Source of the DNA: Brevundimonas sp. UBA4553 | GTDB taxonomy: Bacteria > Pseudomonadota > Alphaproteobacteria > Caulobacterales > Caulobacteraceae | NCBI RefSeq assembly: GCF_002387245.1 | Contig: NZ_DGLD01000003.1 | Coordinates: 62,001-126,000 of the forward strand | Direction: 5' to 3' | DNA: 64,000 bases | Part shown: one piece after another, positions 1-8,278 of the stretch | Layout of the letters: each line of letters starts with the position of its first letter | Numbering within the stretch: position 1 is the first letter of the stretch | Program-made: the position numbers and the translations under genes | Notes under the pieces: model-generated | What the model was told of the DNA's origin: nothing | The model's input: only the letters and a program-made list of their open reading frames with translations | Databases searched by the model: none

Positions 1-1
1 C

Positions 2-3000
2 TCGGCGATCTTCTTCACCCTGGCGACGGTCACGCGCTCCATGATGGCGACCTATGTCGGCGTGGTGGGGGTATTCATCCTCTACATGACCACAACCACG
101 GTGTTCGGCTCCAAGCCGGAACTGGAGACGGTGGTGGCCTGGCTGGAGCCCTTCGGCGCCGGCGCCTATGGTCTGGTGACCCGATACTGGACGGCGACCG
201 AGCGCAACACCATCAACGCGCCGCTGGTGGGCATCCTGCTGGGCAACAAGCTGCTGTGGCTGGGCGTCAGCCTGGCCTTCCTGGCCGCGGCCTTCCCGTT
301 GTACCGGCCGTCGCCACGCGGGTCGAAGCTGCGCAAGCAGGAGAAGCTGAAGGCCCTGGCCGAGACCGCGCCCGACGCCAGCGCACCGGTCGCCCCCCTG
401 GCCGCGCCGTCCTACGGCTTCAAGGCCGGCTGGACGCAACTGATCTCGCGCACCGTCTTCGAGATGAAGACGGTGTTCAAGAGCCCGGCCTATTTCGTCA
501 TGCTGGCTCTGGGCTTCGCCTTCGGCATCGCCGTCCTGCTGTTCGCGGGCGAGATGTACGGGGCGCCAGTGCTGCCGGTGACGCGCGTGGTGATCGAGAC
601 CCTGGGCGGCTCGTTCGGCCTGATCGTCATGATCATCTCGATCTACTACTCTGGCGAGCTGGTCTGGCGTGACCGCGAGCGCCGCACGCACGAGATCATC
701 GATTCCACCGCCACGCCGGACTGGACCTTCCTGCTGCCCAAGACGCTGGCGCTGATCCTGGTGCTGGTTTCCACCCTGATGGCGGCCTCGGTGGCCGGAA
801 TGATCGTGCAGACGATCAAGGGCTACACCGACTTCGAGATCGGCAAATACCTGTTCTGGTACGTCGTGCCCCAGTCGATCAGCTTCGCGCTGATCGCCGT
901 GCTGGCCATCTTCGTGCAGTCGCTGTCGCCGAACAAGTTCGTCGGCTGGGCCATCATGGTGGTCTATCTGATCTCGACCATTGTCTTGTCGGGCATGGGC
1001 TTCGACCACGTCCTCTACCGCTATGGTTCGGGGACCGGGATGCCGCTGTCGGACATGAACGGTCTGGGCAAGTTCGCCGGCTACGCCGCCTGGATGCAGG
1101 CCTATTGGTCGGCCTTCGCCGTTGTCCTGCTGGTCCTGTCCTATGGACTGTGGCGTCGGGGGGCGGAGACGCGTTTCCTGCCGCGCCTGAAGCGCCTGCC
1201 GCGTCGTCTGATGGGGCCGGCCGGCGTGATCGGCGGTGTCGCCCTGACCGCCTTCGTCGCCCTGGGGGTCTACGCCTTCATCAACACCAACGTCTGGAAC
1301 GAATACCGCACCCGCGATCAGCGCGAGCAACTGATGGCGGACTATGAGAAGACCCTGCTGAAGTACGAGAAGACGCCGCAGCCCTCGATCACCGACGTCA
1401 AGCTGGACCTGGACCTCTATCCGCACCAGCCGCGTCTGACGACCAAGGGAACCTACGTCATCGAGAACCGCACAGGGGCGCCGCTGAGCGAGGTGCACCT
1501 GCGCTGGAGCGATGACCTGAAGATCGCTCGCCTGGACGTTCAGGGCGCGACGGTGGCGCGTGAGTGGCCCGAGTTCGAGTATCGCATCTATCGTTTCGCG
1601 ACGCCGATGCAGCCGGGCGAGAAGCGCGCCATCGCCTTTGAAACCGTGCTGGAGCAGCGCGGCTTCAAGAACAGCGGCGACACGACGCGGATCGTCGACA
1701 ACGGCACCTTCGTCAACAACGGCGAGTTCGGCCTGACCATCGGCATGGGCCGCGACGGCCTGCTGTCCGACCGGGCCAAGCGCCGCAAGTATGGCCTGCC
1801 GGCCGAGTTGCGCATGGCCAAGCTGGAGGATGAAGGCGCGCGGGGGCAGAACTATATCGGGGCTGACTGGGTCAACGCCGACATCACCGTGACCACGGTG
1901 GCCGATCAGACGCCGATCGCGCCGGGCTACAAGGTGTCGGACGTGACGAAGGACGGCCGCCGCACGGCCCGGTTCGTCACCGAAGCGCCGGTGCTGAACT
2001 TCTTCTCGGTCCAGTCCGCCGATTATCGGGTGGCCAAGGAGCAGCACGGCCCCATCGAACTGGCCGTCTACTACCACCAGGGGCACGAGCGGAACGTGGC
2101 GCGGATGCTGACGGCGATGAAAGCGTCGCTGGACTACTACGGCACGGCCTTCAGCCCGTATCAGTTCCGGCAGGCCCGGATCATCGAGTTCCCGGCCTAC
2201 GCCAGCTTCGCCCAGGCCTTCGCCAACACCATGCCCTATTCGGAAGGGCTTGGCTTCATCGCCGACCTGACCGACGAGGAGAAGATCGACTACGTCACCT
2301 ACATCACCGCCCACGAGGTCGGCCACCAGTGGTGGGCGCACCAGGTGGTCGGCTCGGACCAGCAGGGCTCGACCCTGCTGTCGGAATCCCTGGCGCAATA
2401 TTCGGCGCTGATGGTGATGGAGAAGCTGTACGGTCCCGACAAGATCCGTCGCTTCCTCAAGTATGAGCTGGACCGCTACCTGCGCTCGCGCGGCATGGAG
2501 CGGCTGGAGGAGATGCCGCTGCTGCGCATCGAGAACCAGCAGTACATCCACTATCAGAAGGGCGGACTGGTCATGTACCTGCTGCGCGACCAGATCGGCG
2601 AGGAGGCGGTGAACCGCGCCCTGCGTCGTGTGCTGGCGCAGTACGCCTTCAAGTCCGCGCCGTATCCGCGCTCGCTGGACCTGGTCGCGGCGCTGCGCGC
2701 CGAGGCCCCGGCGGACAAGCAGGCCCTGATCACCGACCTGTTCGAGAAGATCACCCTGTATGACGTGAAGACGCAATCGGTCACGGCGACCAAGCGCGCC
2801 GACGGCAAGTGGGATGTCGCCCTGACGGTCGAGGCCCGCAAGCTGTACGCCGACGGCAAGGGCGAAGAGACGGAGTCGCCGTTGAATGAGACCTTCGACG
2901 TCGGCCTGTTCTCGAGCGAGCCGGGCAAGGGGGCGTTCGACCAGAAGTCGGTCATCGTGATGGAGCGCCGTCCGCTGCGCAGCGGAACCCAGGTGTTCCG

Positions 3001-3097
3001 GTTCGTTACGGACAAGAAGCCGGCGTTTGCGGGGATCGATCCCTATAATCGCTGGATCGACCGTAACTCGGACGACAACGTCAAGCCGGTCGGCTGA
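2..3097 (+). CDS. ABC-2 type permease fused to M1-family aminopeptidase (5' partial)
   Basis: The reading frame is open from base 2, before the first ATG at 41, so the gene begins upstream of the window. The N-terminal half has many hydrophobic segments typical of an ABC-2 type permease, with a cytoplasmic loop followed by more membrane spans up to about residue 425 (counted from ATG 41). The C-terminal half is a gluzincin: HEVGH is encoded at 2312-2326, followed by QWW and about 20 residues later by SESLAQY, which supplies the third zinc ligand, as in M1 aminopeptidases. Fusions like this are known in Caulobacterales and Bacteroidetes, usually beside an ABC ATPase gene, which would lie outside the window. 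The export substrate and the peptide substrate cannot be told from the sequence. The peptidase is expected to face the periplasm (inference). Confidence 0.85.
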   Translation, partial: SAIFFTLATVTRSMMATYVGVVGVFILYMTTTTVFGSKPELETVVAWLEPFGAGAYGLVTRYWTATERNTINAPLVGILLGNKLLWLGVSLAFLAAAFPLYRPSPRGSKLRKQEKLKALAETAPDASAPVAPLAAPSYGFKAGWTQLISRTVFEMKTVFKSPAYFVMLALGFAFGIAVLLFAGEMYGAPVLPVTRVVIETLGGSFGLIVMIISIYYSGELVWRDRERRTHEIIDSTATPDWTFLLPKTLALILVLVSTLMAASVAGMIVQTIKGYTDFEIGKYLFWYVVPQSISFALIAVLAIFVQSLSPNKFVGWAIMVVYLISTIVLSGMGFDHVLYRYGSGTGMPLSDMNGLGKFAGYAAWMQAYWSAFAVVLLVLSYGLWRRGAETRFLPRLKRLPRRLMGPAGVIGGVALTAFVALGVYAFINTNVWNEYRTRDQREQLMADYEKTLLKYEKTPQPSITDVKLDLDLYPHQPRLTTKGTYVIENRTGAPLSEVHLRWSDDLKIARLDVQGATVAREWPEFEYRIYRFATPMQPGEKRAIAFETVLEQRGFKNSGDTTRIVDNGTFVNNGEFGLTIGMGRDGLLSDRAKRRKYGLPAELRMAKLEDEGARGQNYIGADWVNADITVTTVADQTPIAPGYKVSDVTKDGRRTARFVTEAPVLNFFSVQSADYRVAKEQHGPIELAVYYHQGHERNVARMLTAMKASLDYYGTAFSPYQFRQARIIEFPAYASFAQAFANTMPYSEGLGFIADLTDEEKIDYVTYITAHEVGHQWWAHQVVGSDQQGSTLLSESLAQYSALMVMEKLYGPDKIRRFLKYELDRYLRSRGMERLEEMPLLRIENQQYIHYQKGGLVMYLLRDQIGEEAVNRALRRVLAQYAFKSAPYPRSLDLVAALRAEAPADKQALITDLFEKITLYDVKTQSVTATKRADGKWDVALTVEARKLYADGKGEETESPLNETFDVGLFSSEPGKGAFDQKSVIVMERRPLRSGTQVFRFVTDKKPAFAGIDPYNRWIDRNSDDNVKPVG

Positions 3098-3109
3098 CGC
3101 CAGAGCCTT

Positions 3110-3135
3110 CTCCTCCCGCCGCAGGGCGGGAGGAG
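3110..3135. terminator. GC-rich hairpin after the permease/peptidase gene
   Basis: A perfect 11-bp stem (CTCCTCCCGCC / GGCGGGAGGAG) with a 4-nt loop lies 13 bp after the stop codon. It has no clear T-tract. A second short hairpin (CGGCGAG / CTCGCCG, 3143-3161) follows and leads into TCATTTTAG, so the two may end transcription together. Confidence 0.5.
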
Positions 3136-3180
3136 GGGCCTACGGCGAGTTAATCTCGCCGCCTCATTTTAGACTCGATC

Positions 3181-3210
3181 CGCTACAAACGTAGCGCTAC
3201 AAATGTAGCG
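3181..3210. promoter_or_regulatory. Tandem BlaI/CopY-type operator palindromes
   Basis: Two 16-bp dyads overlap by 2 bp: CGCTACAAACGTAGCG (3181-3196, one imperfect central pair) and CGCTACAAATGTAGCG (3195-3210, perfect apart from the central AA). The second contains TACAnnTGTA, the core recognised by BlaI/MecI/CopY repressors. They end 8 bp before the ATG of the BlaI-type gene, so autorepression of the repressor-peptidase pair is the natural reading. The dyads are seen directly; the binding protein is inferred. Confidence 0.75.
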
Positions 3211-3217
3211 TCAACCG

Positions 3218-3607
3218 ATGCGGAGAGTCCCGGTGATCGAATCCCTGCCCCGACGCGAACGCGAAGTGTTCGAGACCCTGTGCCGGCTCGAGACGGGGAC
3301 CGCTGCGGGGGTGCGCCAGGCGTTGACGGACACGCTCAGCGATTCCGCCATACGCACCCTGCTGGCGCGACTGGAGACCAAGGGTCTGGTCGAGCGGGAA
3401 GCGGGCTCCGAGGGTTTCGTCTATCGCCCCGTGCCGCGCACCGAGACCGTCGCCGCCGGCGCCCTGCAACGGATGATCGACACCTTTTTCGCCGGGTCCG
3501 CAGCCAGCGCCGCCACGGCCCTGCTGGGCATGGGGCAGCGCCTGACGGCCGATGAGGCCGCCGCTCTGGAGCGCGCCATCGACGAAGCGGTGGAGCGCCA
3601 GCCATGA
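3218..3607 (+). CDS. BlaI/MecI/CopY-family transcriptional repressor
   Basis: This 129-aa protein has the layout of the penicillinase-repressor family: an N-terminal winged helix (residues about 8-75, including the segment SAIRTLLARLETKGLVERE that matches recognition helix plus wing) and a C-terminal helical dimerisation region. Family members bind TACA/TGTA dyads as dimers and are inactivated by a partner M56 peptidase. ATG 3218 directly follows two such dyads; a GTG at 3233 is a possible alternative start. The stop codon overlaps the M56 peptidase start (ATGA at 3604-3607), so the two are translationally coupled. The signal is unlikely to be a beta-lactam, because the partner lacks the penicillin-binding sensor domain. 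Confidence 0.88.
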   Translation: MRRVPVIESLPRREREVFETLCRLETGTAAGVRQALTDTLSDSAIRTLLARLETKGLVEREAGSEGFVYRPVPRTETVAAGALQRMIDTFFAGSAASAATALLGMGQRLTADEAAALERAIDEAVERQP

Positions 3608-5313
3608 GCCTGGCCCTGTTCTTGTCCCTGCTGGTCAAGTCCAGCCTGATCGCGGCGGCGGGCCTGATCGTCGCGCGCTTCGTGGCGCGCCGCGCCGCCG
3701 ACCGGGTGGACATCCTGCGCGCGACGGTCTGCCTGCTGCTGGCCTTGCCGGTGTTGGCGGCTGTCCTGCCCGCCGTCGAGTTGACCCTGTTGCCGGCCTC
3801 GTCCGTCGCAGCGGTCGCCGCGCCGATGACGCCGCTGTGGTCAGGCGAGGTCGGCCCTGTCGCAGGGGTCGCGGTCTCGGCCAGCCTGCCGTGGCCGTCG
3901 CTGACCACCGTGGCCGTCGGCCTGTGGCTGCTCGGCGCGACGATCGTCGTGGCGCGACTGCTGCTGGGCCTGAACACCCTGAGCCGCTGGACCGAGCAGG
4001 GGCGGGCGGTCAAATGCGCCGCCTGGCGTTCGCCGCTCGAGCTGCTGGCCCCTGCCGCGCGCCCGCGCCTGATCAGCAGCGAGCGCGTGTCCAGCCCGCT
4101 GAGCTGGGGCGTGGCGCCAGGCGTCATCGTCCTCGACCCCGGCAGCCTGGCCGCGCCGCAAACCGCCGCGGCCGTCCTGGCGCACGAAATGGCCCACCTG
4201 AGGCGCAAGGACTGGGTCTTCCTGATCCTGTCACGCGTGGCGCTGGCTCTGTTCTGGTTCAATCCCCTGGTCTGGCGGCTGTCTGTCGTCCTGGCCGAAA
4301 CCTCCGAAGAAGCGGCCGACGCCGAAGCCGTGCGCACCGTGGACCGTCGCGACTACGCCCGTGTGCTGGTTCGACTGGCCTCTCATCCCGCCTCCCATTC
4401 CGCCGCCTGGCCCGCCACGGCCATGGCCGCCGACACCCACACGCTTGAGAAAAGGATCGCCTGCATCATGACGAACACCTCTGCTCGCCGCCGCCCGCTG
4501 GCGGTCGCCCTGACCGTCGCCGCCCTGGCCGTCGTTGCCACGCCGCTGGCGGCGCTGGAACTGCGGGAACAGGCGTCCGCCTATGCACCGGCGCCTCCGC
4601 CGCCCGCACCGCCCGCACCCCCGGCGGCTCCCGCTGCGCCGGCGCCGCTGACGTACCAGGCTCCTCCCGCTCCTCCCGCTCCTCCCGCGCCGCCGGCCCC
4701 GCCCGCTCCTCCGTCGGCGCCGATCAGCGGAACGAGCTACACCTATTTCTCCAACGGCTATTACTTCGAGAACGGCACGCCGGAGCAGCGGGCCGAAGCG
4801 GAGGCGGCGCGCGAAGCCGCCCGCGTGGCTCGCGCCCAGGCCGCCGAGGCCCGTCAGCAAGGCGTCGAGGCTCGCCGGCAGGCGGCGGAGGCCCGGGCCC
4901 AGGCCGTCATCGCTCGCCAGCAAGGCGAGGAGGCGCGTCGTCAGGCCGTCCAGGTTCGCGCCGAGGCTGCGGTCGCTCGTCAGCAGGCCGAGCAGGCGAG
5001 GGCGGAGGCGGCCGTGGCTCGCCGTCAGGGCGAGCAGGCTCGTGTCATCGCTGCGCGCGCCCAGGTCCAGGCGCGCGAACAGATGGGCCGCGGGGCCGAG
5101 CAGATGCGTCGTGGCGCGGACAACATGCGCGAAGAGGCCGTTCGCCTGCGTGATCCGGCCTATCGCGCTGAACAGATCGCTCGCAACCGCGAGCGGGGCA
5201 ACACCGTCACTGACGCCGAGTTGATCGCCCTGAGCCCGAAACTGGTCGAGCGCGCCGCCGAGATGGATGTCCGCGCCGATGAAATGGCCAACCGGGCCAA
5301 ACGCCCGACCTAA
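3604..5313 (+). CDS. BlaR1/MecR1-like M56 membrane metallopeptidase with a coiled-coil periplasmic region
   Basis: The 569-aa protein starts with three hydrophobic segments (about residues 5-28, 38-60 and 100-122), then a cytoplasmic M56 peptidase with HEMAH at 194-198 and a downstream SEEAADAEA segment (from 234) suited to give the third zinc ligand. A fourth hydrophobic segment (about 297-320) follows. In BlaR1 the penicillin sensor comes next. Here there is instead a Pro/Ala-rich stretch (about 329-375), a Tyr/Asn-rich patch (STSYTYFSNGYYF-like, 376-390) and about 120 residues of Ala/Arg/Gln/Glu heptads (about 393-515) that should form a long helix. It is coupled to the upstream BlaI-type repressor, so it probably cleaves or triggers loss of that repressor on an envelope signal. 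The stop codon overlaps that of the convergent LysR gene by bases. Confidence 0.85.
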   Translation: MSLALFLSLLVKSSLIAAAGLIVARFVARRAADRVDILRATVCLLLALPVLAAVLPAVELTLLPASSVAAVAAPMTPLWSGEVGPVAGVAVSASLPWPSLTTVAVGLWLLGATIVVARLLLGLNTLSRWTEQGRAVKCAAWRSPLELLAPAARPRLISSERVSSPLSWGVAPGVIVLDPGSLAAPQTAAAVLAHEMAHLRRKDWVFLILSRVALALFWFNPLVWRLSVVLAETSEEAADAEAVRTVDRRDYARVLVRLASHPASHSAAWPATAMAADTHTLEKRIACIMTNTSARRRPLAVALTVAALAVVATPLAALELREQASAYAPAPPPPAPPAPPAAPAAPAPLTYQAPPAPPAPPAPPAPPAPPSAPISGTSYTYFSNGYYFENGTPEQRAEAEAAREAARVARAQAAEARQQGVEARRQAAEARAQAVIARQQGEEARRQAVQVRAEAAVARQQAEQARAEAAVARRQGEQARVIAARAQVQAREQMGRGAEQMRRGADNMREEAVRLRDPAYRAEQIARNRERGNTVTDAELIALSPKLVERAAEMDVRADEMANRAKRPT

Positions 5314-6194
5314 AGGGCGAAGGGCGACAGCCGGTCGGCGGCGTGGCGGCACAGGGTCTTGATCCAGCGCCGCGCCGCCTTCAGGCGCGCCGTGCCGTGG
5401 ACTTCGCGGTGGGTGCTGAGCCAGAAACGACGCTCGATCAGGACGGCGTCTGGCAGGACCCGCGTCAGCCCCTCGGCCAGAAAACAGGGCAGGACGCCGA
5501 TGCCCCCGCCCGCCGCGATCATGTCTCGCTGCGCCCGGATCGAGGAGGAGGCCAGGCGCGGTCGCAGGTTTGGACGGATCTCGTCCAGATAGTGCAGTTC
5601 CGGCGCGTAGATCAGGTCATCGACATAGCCGACGATGTCGAAGTTCGGCAGGTCGTCGACGCGCTCCGGCGCACCATGCCGTACCAGGTGGTCGGGCGAC
5701 GCATAGAGCGCCAGCTGATAGGGCGTCAGCGGCTCGACGATCAGGCGCGGACTGGCGGCGGGGCTGAGGGTGATGGCCATGTCCACTTCGCGGCGACTGG
5801 CCGAGAGGAAGCCGGAACTGGCGGCCAGTTCGATGTTCAGCCCCGGATGAGCCGCCAGCAGGCCGGGCAGGGCGGGGGCCAGGACGGCGCCGCCGAAACC
5901 CTCTGAGGCGCTGATCCGCACCGTGCCGGCGATCAGGTCGGGTCGCGTCACCCGTTCGGCCGCCTCCATGGCGCTTTCGGCGTCGAGCGCGGTCTCCAGC
6001 AGTTGCGCCCCCGCCGCCGTCAGCAACAGGCCCGACGCCGAGCGCACCATCAGGGTCGATTTCAGCGCGGTCTCCAGCCGCGCCACGCGCCGCCCGACGG
6101 TGGCTGCATCTATGCCCAGTCTCTGCGCCGCTGTGGCCAGCGAGCCCGCCCGCGCGGCGGCGATGAAGATGCGAACGTCGTCCCAGTCGAACAT
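5310..6194 (-). CDS. LysR-family transcriptional regulator
   Basis: The 294-aa protein begins MFDWDDVRIFIAAARAGS, with the LysR winged helix at residues about 3-62 (SLATAAQRLGIDAATVGRRV) and a periplasmic-binding-like effector domain after it. ATG 6194 is chosen because the family normally starts a few residues before this helix; an in-frame TTG at 6221 and ATG at 6212 would add only hydrophobic residues. No Shine-Dalgarno is visible, so a leaderless message is possible. It is divergent from mmsA, with about 100 bp between start codons, and may control it, as LysR genes often act on the divergent neighbour. The 3' end overlaps the stop codon of the convergent M56 gene. Confidence 0.85.
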   Translation of the reverse strand: MFDWDDVRIFIAAARAGSLATAAQRLGIDAATVGRRVARLETALKSTLMVRSASGLLLTAAGAQLLETALDAESAMEAAERVTRPDLIAGTVRISASEGFGGAVLAPALPGLLAAHPGLNIELAASSGFLSASRREVDMAITLSPAASPRLIVEPLTPYQLALYASPDHLVRHGAPERVDDLPNFDIVGYVDDLIYAPELHYLDEIRPNLRPRLASSSIRAQRDMIAAGGGIGVLPCFLAEGLTRVLPDAVLIERRFWLSTHREVHGTARLKAARRWIKTLCRHAADRLSPFAL

Positions 6195-6216
6195 TGCAGG
6201 AATGCACAGCATTAGA

Positions 6217-6228
6217 TGCAAGATTGCA
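6217..6228. promoter_or_regulatory. TGCAA-GA-TTGCA dyad in the lysR-mmsA intergenic region
   Basis: A perfect 12-bp dyad, TGCAAGATTGCA, lies just upstream of the LysR start, with further TGCA half-sites at about 6195 and 6203. It could be a LysR-type operator. The ATTGCAAT part (6223-6230) also resembles the TTTGCAAA element recognised by ScfR regulators. Confidence 0.4.
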
Positions 6229-6297
6229 ATGGGTGGCTCGGCGTCAGTCTGCTAGGCCATGATGAAACGAACAACGACATCACAGGGAAACGCCTCC

Positions 6298-7800
6298 ATG
6301 CGCGACATTCGCCACTTCATCGATGGTGCGGCCTTCGACGGCGCATCGGGCCGTTTCGGCGACGTGTTCAACCCCAACACCGGCGAGGTTCAGGCCCGCG
6401 TCCAGCTGGCGACCGTCAGCGAGATGGACCGCGCGGTCCAGTCGGCCCAGGCCGCGTTCGAGGGCTGGTCCAGCACCAATCCCCAACGCCGCGCCCGCGT
6501 CATGTTCGAGTTCAAGCGCCTGGTCGAGGCCAACATGAACGAGCTGGCCGAGCTGCTGTCCTCGGAACACGGCAAGGTCATCGCCGACTCCAAGGGCGAC
6601 ATCCAGCGCGGTCTGGAAGTCATCGAGTTCGCCTGCGGCATCCCGCACGCCCTGAAGGGCGAATACACCCAGGGCGCCGGCCCAGGCATCGACGTCTATT
6701 CCATGCGTCAGCCGCTCGGCGTCGTGGCGGGCATCACCCCGTTCAACTTCCCCGGCATGATCCCGATGTGGATGTTCGGCATGGCGATCGCCGCCGGCAA
6801 CACCTTCATCCTGAAACCGTCGGAGCGCGATCCGTCGCTGCCGGTGCGTCTGGGCGAACTGATGATGGAGGCGGGCGCGCCTGCTGGCGTGCTGAACGTC
6901 GTCCACGGCGACAAGGTGGCGGTCGACGCCATCCTGACCCACCCCGACATCCACGCCGTCAGCTTCGTCGGTTCGTCCGACATCGCCCACTACGTCTATC
7001 AGATGGGCGCCCAGCACGGGAAACGCGTCCAGGCCATGGGCGGCGCCAAGAACCACGGCATCGTCCTGCCCGACGCTGACATGGATCAGGTGATCAAGGA
7101 CCTGACCGGCGCGGCCTATGGCTCGGCCGGCGAGCGTTGCATGGCCCTGCCGGTGGTGGTGCCGGTCGGTCAGCGCACCGCCGACGAACTGCGCGAGCGT
7201 CTGGTCTCGGAAATCCCCAACCTGCGCGTCGGTGTCTCGACCGACGCCGAGGCCCACTACGGCCCGGTCGTCACCCAGACCCACAAGGACAAGGTCCTGG
7301 GCTGGATCAACAAGGGCGTGGAAGAAGGCGCCGAACTGGTCGTCGATGGTCGCGAGTTCAGCCTGCAGGGCCACGAGAAGGGCTTCTTCATCGGCCCGTC
7401 GCTGTTCGACCACGTCAAGCCCGAGATGGAATCCTACAAGGAAGAGATCTTCGGCCCGGTGCTGCAGATCATGCGCGCCGCCAGCTTCGAGGAGGCCCTG
7501 AGCCTGCCGTCCAAGCACCAGTACGGCAACGGCGTCGCCATCTTCACCCAGAACGGCCGCGCGGCCCGCGACTTCGCCGCCCGCGTCAACGTCGGCATGG
7601 TCGGCATCAACGTGCCGATCCCGGTGCCGGTGGCCTATCACTCGTTCGGCGGCTGGAAGCGTTCGGCCTTCGGCGACATCAACCAGCACGGCATGGAAGG
7701 CCTGCGCTTCTGGACCAAGACCAAGACGGTCACGGCCCGGTGGCCCGACAGCGAGCTGGAGCACGCGGACAGCTCCTTCGTCATCCCGACGATGGGCTGA
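6298..7800 (+). CDS. mmsA: Methylmalonate-semialdehyde dehydrogenase (CoA-acylating)
   Basis: This 500-aa aldehyde dehydrogenase oxidises methylmalonate semialdehyde (from valine) or malonate semialdehyde to propionyl-CoA or acetyl-CoA with NAD+ and CoA. It begins RDIRHFIDG, as MmsA proteins do, and carries the nucleophile in GERCMA (Cys281 from this start). ATG 6298 is preferred over the ATG pair at 6259 because AGGGAAA precedes it at suitable spacing and the length then matches the family. Its product propionyl-CoA is the substrate of the pccBA operon 3.5 kb downstream, so the two loci form one pathway. A divergent LysR gene is the likely regulator. A hairpin with a T-tract follows the stop. 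Confidence 0.95.
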   Translation: MRDIRHFIDGAAFDGASGRFGDVFNPNTGEVQARVQLATVSEMDRAVQSAQAAFEGWSSTNPQRRARVMFEFKRLVEANMNELAELLSSEHGKVIADSKGDIQRGLEVIEFACGIPHALKGEYTQGAGPGIDVYSMRQPLGVVAGITPFNFPGMIPMWMFGMAIAAGNTFILKPSERDPSLPVRLGELMMEAGAPAGVLNVVHGDKVAVDAILTHPDIHAVSFVGSSDIAHYVYQMGAQHGKRVQAMGGAKNHGIVLPDADMDQVIKDLTGAAYGSAGERCMALPVVVPVGQRTADELRERLVSEIPNLRVGVSTDAEAHYGPVVTQTHKDKVLGWINKGVEEGAELVVDGREFSLQGHEKGFFIGPSLFDHVKPEMESYKEEIFGPVLQIMRAASFEEALSLPSKHQYGNGVAIFTQNGRAARDFAARVNVGMVGINVPIPVPVAYHSFGGWKRSAFGDINQHGMEGLRFWTKTKTVTARWPDSELEHADSSFVIPTMG

Positions 7801-7821
7801 CGGCGGAAGCGTCGAGTTCTG

Positions 7822-7855
7822 GGCCGGCGTCGGATGCTTCCGGCGCCGGCCTTTT
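7822..7855 (+). terminator. Intrinsic terminator of mmsA
   Basis: The 8-bp arms GGCCGGCG (7822-7829) and CGCCGGCC (7844-7851) are followed at once by TTTT, 21 bp after the mmsA stop codon. Confidence 0.75.
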
Positions 7856-7857
7856 CC

Positions 7858-8238
7858 TTAGAGGGCGCCGATCGCGACCTGCAGGCCAGCGGCGGTCTTG
7901 GCGACGTCGGCGGCCCCTTCGATGACGAAGTGATCCGTGGTGTCGCTCGTCAGGGCCGTGTGCCTGAACACGGCCCTCTCCGCCGGGCGGACGGCGCGGG
8001 AATTCAGTTCCGTCACCGACGCCTTGTCCATGCCGGGACCGCTCAGGGTCAGGGCGTGAGGGGTGTTGCAGGTTCGTCTGACGGCGACTTCGACCCGGTC
8101 GCCCACGGGGACCGCCTCGATCAGGCGAGCGCCGCAGGACAGGGGAATGTGGAGCTTGACCGTCACCTGAACGGTTTCGGCCGTCGCTGGCCCTGAAACG
8201 GCGAGGACGGCGGCGACGGCGAGGAGGATGTGGCGCAT
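7858..8238 (-). CDS. Small exported protein of unknown function
   Basis: From ATG 8238 (preceded by GGAGA at good spacing) this encodes 126 residues: a signal peptide (RHILLAVAAVLAVSGPATA) and a mature part of about 107 residues with two cysteines (LSCGARL and RRTCNTP) that could form a disulfide. The mature part looks beta-rich. I do not recognise the family. It lies 40 bp downstream of the ScfR regulator on the same strand and may be co-transcribed with it, but no functional link is evident. Its stop codon sits just past the mmsA terminator. Confidence 0.7.
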   Translation of the reverse strand: MRHILLAVAAVLAVSGPATAETVQVTVKLHIPLSCGARLIEAVPVGDRVEVAVRRTCNTPHALTLSGPGMDKASVTELNSRAVRPAERAVFRHTALTSDTTDHFVIEGAADVAKTAAGLQVAIGAL

Positions 8239-8278
8239 CCGGCAGTCTCCATCATGCAACCGACAGGCTTGCAGCATT

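Noticed and set aside
4800..5070. Apparent tandem DNA repeat, considered as CRISPR or satellite
   Set aside because: The 21-bp periodicity is in frame and encodes Ala/Arg/Gln heptads of the M56 protein; there are no spacers.
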